Source of the DNA: Hymenobacter glacialis
GTDB lineage: Bacteria > Bacteroidota > Bacteroidia > Cytophagales > Hymenobacteraceae
Reading direction: 5' to 3'
Length of the DNA stretch: 64,000 nucleotides
Assembly: GCF_001816165.1 (NCBI RefSeq)
Contig: NZ_MDZC01000101.1
Coordinates: forward strand, 62,001 to 126,000
Positions 34,845 to 41,287 of the stretch are shown here, one piece after another (positions within the stretch are counted from its first letter, which is position 1; each line of letters opens with the position of its first letter). Below the pieces are notes generated by a model. That model was not told where the DNA came from, ran no database searches, and worked only from the letters and a program-made list of their open reading frames with translations. The position numbers were made by a program, and so were the translations under genes.

Positions 34845-37800
34845 TTAAGATTTCGCCTCCTCGTGCTGCATGGACTCTGACTCCTCTTTAGCAAAGAACT
34901 CCGATTCCGCATTCCGAATCTTGGTCAGATATGTCACGTTCGGCTGCACGTTGATGGACTCCAGAGCGTGGAAAGCACGCTCGCCATCTTCGCGCCGCAA
35001 CAGTTGGCTGAGGCGGCTGTTCGGGTCGCGCATGTCGCCGAATACGATAGCCTCCGTGGGGCACGACTGAGCACAGGCCGAAACAATTTCGCCGTCCATA
35101 GGGCGACGCTTCTGCTTCTTTGCCTCGAGCTTACCGAGCTGAATGCGCTGGATGCAGAACGAGCATTTCTCCATCACACCGCGAGCCCGAACAGTTACGT
35201 CAGGATTCAGCACCATGCGGCCGAGGTCGGTGAACATGTGGCCGTTAACGGTCTCGAACTTCTCGTTGGAGTAGTAGGAGAACCAGTTGAAGCGGCGGAC
35301 TTTGTAGGGGCAGTTGTTGGCGCAATAGCGGGTACCAATGCAACGGTTGTACGTCATCTGGTTCAGGCCTTCCGAACTGTGCGTGGTAGCCAGTACCGGG
35401 CACACCGTTTCGCAGGGAGCGTGGTTGCACTGCTGGCACATCATCGGCTGGAAAATAACCTGCGGGTTGTCCGAAGGGTCTTCCATTGCGGTGTAAGTGC
35501 CTACTTTACCTACCGTCTCAAACTCGTCCTTGTGGTGGTCGGAGCTGTAGTAGCGGTCAATGCGCATCCAGTGCATTTCGCGGCGGTTGATAACCTCCTG
35601 CTTGCCTACTACGGCAATGTTGTTTTCGGTCTGGCACCCAATCACGCACGAGCCACAGCCAATGCACGAGTTGAGGTCCACCGCCATGCCCCAGTGGTGG
35701 TTGTTGTACTGATAGTCCTGCCACAGCGAAACCTTGCTGGGCTTCTCCAAACCATCAGGAGTCATTACTTTCTCGTACTCAGTTACCTCTTTCGGGTTCT
35801 TGATGTACTGGGCCAGCGTGTTTTCCTGCACCACCGACTTGCGGTCCATGATGGTGTGGTGCGTCTGCGTCTGGGCAATGGGCGACTTAGCTTCGGTTTT
35901 GGCCAGCGTCACCACGGTGTTGTACATCATGCCGTTTGCAGTTGCCATGGCGAGAGGAGCAGCATTGGCACCAACCTGGTCACCGGCTTTGCCAGCCAGC
36001 GTGCGGCCGTAGCCCAACGCAATGCTCACAGTACCATTGGTCTGACCTGGCTGTATCAGCACGGGCAACTCAATGGAGTAGCCGTTGGCAGTCACCTTGA
36101 TGACGTCCCCCTGCTCCCACTGATTGTCAACAGCCATCTTGCGAGGCACGGCCACGTAGTTGCCCCAGGTTGCTTTCGAAACCGGGTCTGGCAACTCTTG
36201 TAGGAAGGGGTTGTTGGATTCGCAACCAGCAGCTCCCAAGCCTACTTTCTCGTACAATACAGCTTCAATTGCATTGGCTGCAGGCTTTCCAGCGCCACCA
36301 ATTTGCGCAACTGCAGCGGCAGGGCTCATTGCCGCCGCCGTCATGGCGGGAGCAGCAGCCAGCGCGGTGCCGGTGGCAACGCCATCATGCACAGCCTTGT
36401 CCCAAGCCGCATCGGTTGGAGTCACGCCACGCCATGCGGCACGCAGGTACTGGTAGTAGCCGGTGTTGTTGCCAGCCCAGCGCAGCAGGGTTTCCTGCCC
36501 CTGACGGGTTGCGAAAAGCGGCGTGATAACGGGCTGACCCAAGCTGAGGAAACCACGCTTAGGCTCGAAGTCATTCCACGACTCCAGCCAGTGGCTGTCG
36601 GGAGCGGCGTACTGGCAAAGCATGCCGGTCTCATCCAGCCGGTCGTTGAGGGAGATGGTAAGTGGCACTTTGGCAATGCCTGACTTTACTTTCGCACCAA
36701 GAGGGTGATTATAAACCGGGTTGGCATTATAGAAAATGACTGCGCCAACGCTTCCGTTGTTCATGTCATTAACCAAGGCAGTCATGCGGGCATCATCGCC
36801 CTGACGGACATTGGAAGGAGCAGCCAAATCAACCGTAGTACCCACGTTGCCGAGGGCCTGGTTGATAGCAGCCACCAGTGCCTGCACAGCCGGGTCGTTA
36901 GAACCCGATACCACGAGGCTGGCGCCACGGTTGGCGTTCAGGTCCCGCGCGGCCTGGGTCAGTTTATCATTTTTGTAAGCAGAGGCGCCACCAGCACCGG
37001 TTACAGCGTTGTAGAGGGCTACCGCAGCGGCACCCATCTCCGAAGGCTTAACCGGAACGCGAATGTCGGCGTTGGAGCCGGTCAGCGTCATGGCAGTTTC
37101 GAACTGGTAGTGGCGCGACATGGAGCGCTTGTCCCGGCTAATCTTGCGGGTCATAGCGTACTGACGGCTATATTCCACAGGAGAAATCCAGGTACCTAGG
37201 AAGTCAGCCCCAAGGCTCACAATAATGTTAGCGCGGCTGAAGTTATAGCTGGGTACAACACCGCCGTTAGCCTGCAGCAGGCCCGTTACCGATTGCGCGT
37301 CGTACATGACGTGCGTGGTATTGGGGTAGCGGGCAGCAAACTCAGCAATAGCCTTTTTGGTGGTGGGGCTGATGATGGTAGGCGAAACAATGGCAATACG
37401 ACCCGTGGTAGCCGCCAGCTTGGCGCGAACTGCCTGGTCGAGCACAGCAGGTTCTACCTGCTGGTGGCCATTGCCTGATTTTACTGCGAAATGCTGCAGA
37501 CGACCGCCATCATACAGGCTGAGCACGGCAGCTTGTGCCCGTGCCGAAAGGCCCCCGTTGGTAATTGGCGACTCCGGGTTGCCTTCCAGCTTAATTGGCC
37601 GGCCGTCGCGGCTTTTCACCAGCACGGCATTATAGTCGGCGCCGTTGAAGTAGGTGGAAGCGTAGAAGTTCGAGATGGCGGGGTCCACCTCCTCGGGCTT
37701 GTTGAGGTATGGAATAGCCTTGCGAACAGGAGTCTCGCAGGAGGCCAACGTGGCCGCAGCCACACCAAAACCCATTAGTTTGAGGAAGTCGCGACGAGGA

Positions 37801-37916
37801 GCCGACGTAGCATCCGTGCTCGCATGGCTTTCCTTCACCGGCATGAACTCAGCAAAAGCTGATTGCATGAACTCCGGAGCGTTTTCTAGTTCCTCAATTC
37901 CTTTCCAGTACTTCAT
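34845..37916 (-). CDS. actB: Alternative complex III molybdopterin-like/iron-sulfur subunit ActB
   Basis: 1023 residues. After a leading 40-residue segment comes a twin-arginine-like signal, RRDFLKLMGFG, with a lipobox Cys in LASCETP. The N-terminal two-thirds resembles a molybdopterin oxidoreductase but lacks cofactor ligands, as is usual for ActB. The C-terminal third is a ferredoxin-like domain with four cysteine clusters: CIGCGSCVIGC, CQQCNHAPCETVC, CIGTRYCANNC and CSFC with CAQSC. It carries electrons from quinol toward the hemes of ActA. It begins about 100 bases after actA, across a palindromic spacer. Confidence 0.95.
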   Translation of the reverse strand: MKYWKGIEELENAPEFMQSAFAEFMPVKESHASTDATSAPRRDFLKLMGFGVAAATLASCETPVRKAIPYLNKPEEVDPAISNFYASTYFNGADYNAVLVKSRDGRPIKLEGNPESPITNGGLSARAQAAVLSLYDGGRLQHFAVKSGNGHQQVEPAVLDQAVRAKLAATTGRIAIVSPTIISPTTKKAIAEFAARYPNTTHVMYDAQSVTGLLQANGGVVPSYNFSRANIIVSLGADFLGTWISPVEYSRQYAMTRKISRDKRSMSRHYQFETAMTLTGSNADIRVPVKPSEMGAAAVALYNAVTGAGGASAYKNDKLTQAARDLNANRGASLVVSGSNDPAVQALVAAINQALGNVGTTVDLAAPSNVRQGDDARMTALVNDMNNGSVGAVIFYNANPVYNHPLGAKVKSGIAKVPLTISLNDRLDETGMLCQYAAPDSHWLESWNDFEPKRGFLSLGQPVITPLFATRQGQETLLRWAGNNTGYYQYLRAAWRGVTPTDAAWDKAVHDGVATGTALAAAPAMTAAAMSPAAAVAQIGGAGKPAANAIEAVLYEKVGLGAAGCESNNPFLQELPDPVSKATWGNYVAVPRKMAVDNQWEQGDVIKVTANGYSIELPVLIQPGQTNGTVSIALGYGRTLAGKAGDQVGANAAPLAMATANGMMYNTVVTLAKTEAKSPIAQTQTHHTIMDRKSVVQENTLAQYIKNPKEVTEYEKVMTPDGLEKPSKVSLWQDYQYNNHHWGMAVDLNSCIGCGSCVIGCQTENNIAVVGKQEVINRREMHWMRIDRYYSSDHHKDEFETVGKVGTYTAMEDPSDNPQVIFQPMMCQQCNHAPCETVCPVLATTHSSEGLNQMTYNRCIGTRYCANNCPYKVRRFNWFSYYSNEKFETVNGHMFTDLGRMVLNPDVTVRARGVMEKCSFCIQRIQLGKLEAKKQKRRPMDGEIVSACAQSCPTEAIVFGDMRDPNSRLSQLLRREDGERAFHALESINVQPNVTYLTKIRNAESEFFAKEESESMQHEEAKS

Positions 37917-37931
37917 TTGGGAGGGTAATCA

Positions 37932-38000
37932 GTAGTCAGTATTGGGTAGTCAGTCGGTTGCAACAAGTAGTCTACATACTGACTACCCAGTACCGACTAC
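37932..38000. repeat. Inverted repeat between actA and actB
   Basis: Arms 37932-37954 and 37978-38000 match at 21 of 23 positions, the sequence being built on GTAGTCAGT/ACTGACTAC units that also repeat within each arm. It fills most of the actA-actB gap and would form a stem in the operon mRNA. It lacks a T run, so it is more likely an mRNA stability or processing stem, or a dispersed repeat, than a terminator. Confidence 0.75.
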
Positions 38001-38015
38001 AATAGAATCAAATTA

Positions 38016-39365
38016 TTAGTAGTGGCACTTCGAGCACTCAGTGCCGCCGTTCGACGACACGGTGAAGGGAGCACCTGCGTTCTTGGTGTCGTGCAGCTTC
38101 ACGAGGTTGTCGTAGTACTTGTTGTCTTTGGCGTTCACTGGCATCTCGCGGTGGCAGTTGATGCACCAGCCCATGGTGAGGGCCGAATACTGGTACACAA
38201 CCTCCATGTTCTGGATAGGGCCGTGGCAGGTCTGGCACTGCAAGCCCGCCACCTGGGTGTGCTGCGAGTGGTTGAAATAAGCCAGGTCGGGCAGGTTGTG
38301 AATGCGTACCCACTGAATGGGCTGCTTGCGCTCGATGGCGCGGTAAATCTTCTTGATTTCGGGCGACTCGGTTTTGATCTGCGAGTGGCAGTTCATACAG
38401 ATGTTGGCCGAAGGGATGTTGGCTGATTTGCTCTTGTATACCGAAGTGTGGCAGTAGGCGCAGTTAATCTGGTGCTCGCCGGCGTGCAGCTTGTGCGAGA
38501 AAGCAATGGGCTGGGTAGGCTGGTAGCCCTGCGTGAGGCCAACGGCCATCACAGTTTGCACACCTTCATAAAGCAAAACCAGGGCGAAAACGACACCAAC
38601 AATACCACGCAGCACGGGCGAGCGGTACATCTTACCCCAATCGAAGCGCTGCTCCAGAATTTCAACGTCACGGCCGTCAAGGTCTTTGCGGCCGCGCAGC
38701 ACGTCCTTCATCAGGTTGCCGATGATTACTAGCGTTACCACCAATACGATGAGCACCACAACCAGCACAATCAACAGGATGTCAACGTATTTGCCAGCAC
38801 CGGCGTCGGCACCGCCAGCTTCGGCCTGGCCATCGGCAGCAGCTGCATTACCAGCAGTCACTCCTGCAGTAGCTACTGCTTTGCCTTCCTCAGCAGTTAC
38901 CCAAGCCAAGATGGAAGTTACCTCCGAATCAGACAGGGCAAATGAGGGCATTTGCTGCTTATTGTACTTGTTGTAGATGGCTACAGCGTACTCGTCGCCG
39001 CTGGCCACCACTTTGCTGGAGTTCTTAATCCACGGAATCAGCCAGGAAATGGTGCGCCGCTTGGTGATGCCGGCCAGTGCGGGGCCAACTATCACCTCGT
39101 TCACGGCGTGGCACTGGGCGCAGTTCGTTTTGAAGAGGGCATCACCGGCTGCAATGGCGGCGGCGTCGCCCCCGCTGGCTCCACCATCTGCCGCAGCAGT
39201 GACGGTTGCAGCATTGGCGCCATCGGTGGCGCCGGGCACCACGCCTTCTTTTTTGACGGTAGTTGTAGCTCCCGCGTCTTGAGCGGCAGCCTGTTGGGTG
39301 CCGGCAAACGTGAGGAACAGAGCCAGCAACAGATGAGGTAAGGAACGAAGTCGAATGCTATTCAT
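38016..39365 (-). CDS. actA: Alternative complex III multiheme cytochrome c ActA, with extra N-terminal heme
   Basis: 449 residues with six CxxCH sites. A signal peptide ends near QQAAAQ. A class I cytochrome c domain follows, with CAQCH at residues 82-86 and a likely Met ligand in KQQMPSF. Two membrane helices (about residues 195-215 and 260-280) lead to a pentaheme domain with CAYCH, CMNCH, CQTCH, CINCH and CSKCH. The pentaheme part is the standard ActA. The monoheme front domain is an addition that could relay electrons to the oxidase, whose subunit II lacks its own heme. First gene of the operon. Confidence 0.93.
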   Translation of the reverse strand: MNSIRLRSLPHLLLALFLTFAGTQQAAAQDAGATTTVKKEGVVPGATDGANAATVTAAADGGASGGDAAAIAAGDALFKTNCAQCHAVNEVIVGPALAGITKRRTISWLIPWIKNSSKVVASGDEYAVAIYNKYNKQQMPSFALSDSEVTSILAWVTAEEGKAVATAGVTAGNAAAADGQAEAGGADAGAGKYVDILLIVLVVVLIVLVVTLVIIGNLMKDVLRGRKDLDGRDVEILEQRFDWGKMYRSPVLRGIVGVVFALVLLYEGVQTVMAVGLTQGYQPTQPIAFSHKLHAGEHQINCAYCHTSVYKSKSANIPSANICMNCHSQIKTESPEIKKIYRAIERKQPIQWVRIHNLPDLAYFNHSQHTQVAGLQCQTCHGPIQNMEVVYQYSALTMGWCINCHREMPVNAKDNKYYDNLVKLHDTKNAGAPFTVSSNGGTECSKCHY

Positions 39366-39410
39366 AAGAAAATAGACGGTAAAACGAAACGCTAGGGCAT
39401 TTCAAGGCCA

Positions 39411-39443
39411 CAAATGTAGGTCAGGATTCGCAGGCGGCAAAAA
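39411..39443 (-). promoter_or_regulatory. Promoter of the act-cta respiratory operon
   Basis: On the minus strand TTTTTG (39443-39438) and TACATTTG (39418-39411) are separated by 19 bases, a full match to the Bacteroidota -33/-7 consensus TTG / TAnnTTTG. Transcription would start about 40 bases before the actA ATG. Confidence 0.75.
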
Positions 39444-39913
39444 GTGAAATGCAATTTCTGGGCATTGGAGGCAGCCTTATTCAAGCCAATTATGCTCCTC
39501 CTCTCCCCTACTTGCGACTAAACGCCTCATGGGCAACCTAATCACAACTTTTTTGGGCACCTTACATTTCACGTATAGCCCTTTTACAAGATAACGACTT
39601 GAATTACAACCAGTGTTGCGCCCTTTTGTTGGCTACAAACCTCTGCAATACGCAAAATCAATGACAACTGGTTATGGCTGTTTTTGTGGGATTAATAGGA
39701 AGCCCTTTTGACCAGGCATTAGCACGACTTTGAGTGGCCAATATAACGCTGCATTATGCAGTATTGCTTCAGCTTATGAGGTGAAATTGCTTCAGCTTAT
39801 GAGGTGAATGGAGCGATGGGCGCGGGGTTGCTGTTCAATTCAGGGTCATCTCATCAATTATCGCCCTCCTCTACACGGCAAGGCCTATTATACTAAGGAT
39901 GGGCCTAGGGTGC
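39444..39913. other. Divergent intergenic region, actA to rpsF
   Basis: Lower GC than the genes around it and without a convincing reading frame. It contains an exact 23-base tandem duplication at 39763-39808. The remainder shows no hairpin-plus-T-run and nothing recognised, though its length allows for a regulatory leader for either operon. Confidence 0.5.
39763..39808. repeat. Exact 23-base tandem duplication
   Basis: Two identical adjacent copies (39763-39785 and 39786-39808) of a unit beginning ATTGCTTCAGC and ending GAGGTGAA. It lies about 105 bases upstream of the rpsF promoter. It probably arose by recent slippage. Confidence 0.9.
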
Positions 39914-39944
39914 TTGGCAATCTAGCGGAAAGTCAGTACCTTTG
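39914..39944 (+). promoter_or_regulatory. Promoter of rpsF-rpsR-rplI
   Basis: TTG (39914-39916), then 20 bases, then TACCTTTG (39937-39944): an exact Bacteroidota primary-sigma promoter, 44 bases before the rpsF ATG. Confidence 0.75.
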
Positions 39945-39988
39945 CGCCCCAATCAAATTTTTTCACCACTATATTTCACCCCGTCGTA

Positions 39989-40366
39989 ATGGAAGTAAGA
40001 AATTACGAGACGGTCTTCATCGTAACTCCCGTGTTGAACGAGAGCCAGGTGCAAGAGACGGTCGAGAAGTTCACCCAGGTGCTTAAGGAAAATAGCGCCG
40101 CCATTTTGTCCACTGAAGCCTGGGGCCTGCGCAAGCTGGCTTACCCGATTCAGAAGAAAACCACAGGCTACTATTTCTGCCTGTCGTACACTGGACAAGG
40201 TAACATCGTTGACGTACTCGAGCTGGCGTTCCGCCGCGACGAGCGCATCATCCGGTTTTTGTCCACCGTGCTCGATAAGCACGCCGTGGATTACAACACC
40301 CGTCGCCGCAATGGCGAGATGAACCTGCAAAAGGCTGCAAAAGAAACCGAAGCAGTAGCCCAATAA
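39989..40366 (+). CDS. rpsF: 30S ribosomal protein S6
   Basis: 125 residues with the S6 pattern: YETVFIVTP at the start, WGLRKLAYPIQKKTTGYYF in the middle and DERIIRFLSTVLD. It binds 16S rRNA as a heterodimer with S18 in the platform of the small subunit. First gene of the conserved rpsF-rpsR-rplI operon, here without ssb or priB between the genes. The C-terminal Ala/Glu-rich tail is usual. Confidence 0.97.
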   Translation: MEVRNYETVFIVTPVLNESQVQETVEKFTQVLKENSAAILSTEAWGLRKLAYPIQKKTTGYYFCLSYTGQGNIVDVLELAFRRDERIIRFLSTVLDKHAVDYNTRRRNGEMNLQKAAKETEAVAQ

Positions 40367-40378
40367 CCCAGTAGTAAC

Positions 40379-40654
40379 ATGGCATCTCCCGCATACAACC
40401 GGAACAATGACCGGTCGGCTATGAACAAGCCGCAGGACACCCGCAAGAAATACTGCCGCTTCAAGAAGAACGGCATTAAGTACGTGGACTACAAAGACCC
40501 GAACTTCCTGCTGAAGTTTGTGAACGAGCAGGGCCGCGTGCTGCCCCGGCGCCTCACCGGCACCAGCCTGAAGTTTCAGCGCAAAGTGACCCAGGCCATC
40601 GCGAAGGCCCGCCACTTGGCTCTGATGCCTTACGTAGCCGACGCTTTGAAATAA
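40379..40654 (+). CDS. rpsR: 30S ribosomal protein S18
   Basis: 91 residues. The diagnostic stretches [26 protein letters not shown] and [16 protein letters not shown] are present. It forms the S6-S18 dimer. A zinc-binding Cys set, found in some S18 proteins, is absent. Follows rpsF by 12 bases. Confidence 0.97.
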   Translation: MASPAYNRNNDRSAMNKPQDTRKKYCRFKKNGIKYVDYKDPNFLLKFVNEQGRVLPRRLTGTSLKFQRKVTQAIAKARHLALMPYVADALK

Positions 40655-40721
40655 ATTATGAGTTATAAGTTTTGAGTTTTGAGTTGCTCTACGGGCAATT
40701 CTTAGCTCATAACTCATAATT
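40654..40721. repeat. Inverted repeat between rpsR and rplI
   Basis: AATTATGAGTTAT (40654-40666) pairs perfectly with ATAACTCATAATT (40709-40721). The loop holds tandem GAGTTTT-like units. The left arm begins on the last base of the rpsR stop codon. It is very AT-rich in a GC-rich genome. There is no T run; it may alter the ratio of L9 to S6/S18 or be a dispersed repeat. Confidence 0.8.
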
Positions 40722-40746
40722 CAGAACTCATCATTCTGAACAAGAC

Positions 40747-41190
40747 ATGGAAATCATCCTCAAAGACGACGTTAAGAACCTCGGCTACAAGAACGACATC
40801 GTGACCGTGAAATCGGGCTACGGTCGCAACTTCTTGTTGCCGCAGGGTTTGGCCATGCTGGCTGACAAAACCAACAAGAAAATCACGGCTGAGAACGTGC
40901 GCCAGGCGGCCCACAAAGCTGACAAAATCAAGGGCGACGCACAGGCTATTGCTGACCAGATTGGTGACGCATTCCTCGAAATTCGCGCTAAAGTGGGCGA
41001 AAGCGGCAAAATCTTTGGTCGCGTAACTACCCTGCAATTGGCCGAAGCGCTGAAGGCAAAAGGTATCGACGTGGACCGCAAGCGTTTGTCGTTTGACCAG
41101 GAGCCTGCGGCTGCTGGCGACTACACTGCGACGGCTAACTTCCACAAGGAAGTGAAACACACGATTAATTTCCGCGTTGTAGCTGAGTAG
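40747..41190 (+). CDS. rplI: 50S ribosomal protein L9
   Basis: 147 residues. Typical L9 N-terminal domain (MEIILKDDVKNLGYKNDIVTVKSGYGRNFLLPQGLA), a connecting helix and a C-terminal rRNA-binding domain with KIFGRVTTLQLAEAL and ending INFRVVAE. The N-terminal domain binds 23S rRNA at the base of the L1 stalk. Last gene of the operon, followed by a terminator. Confidence 0.97.
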   Translation: MEIILKDDVKNLGYKNDIVTVKSGYGRNFLLPQGLAMLADKTNKKITAENVRQAAHKADKIKGDAQAIADQIGDAFLEIRAKVGESGKIFGRVTTLQLAEALKAKGIDVDRKRLSFDQEPAAAGDYTATANFHKEVKHTINFRVVAE

Positions 41191-41214
41191 TTAGTGCTCA
41201 ACCATCAATGAAAG

Positions 41215-41241
41215 AGCCCTGCCTTCTGGTGGGGCTTTTTT
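41215..41241 (+). terminator. Terminator of the rpsF operon
   Basis: AGCCCTGCC pairs with GGTGGGGCT (two central mismatches) and is followed by TTTTTTA. Confidence 0.7.
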
Positions 41242-41274
41242 ATTACCCTTCGGCTCGAAATAGCGGGCAAGGGC

Positions 41275-41282
41275 TATTTTTG
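41275..41282 (+). promoter_or_regulatory. -7 element of GSCFA gene
   Basis: TATTTTTG is an exact TAnnTTTG match, ending only five bases before the ATG at 41288, so the transcript would be nearly leaderless. No strong -33 element is seen. Confidence 0.5.
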
Positions 41283-41287
41283 CTTCG

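Noticed and set aside
39808..40086. 92-codon frame overlapping the rpsF start
   Set aside because: It runs across the rpsF promoter and start in another frame and has no protein-like composition.
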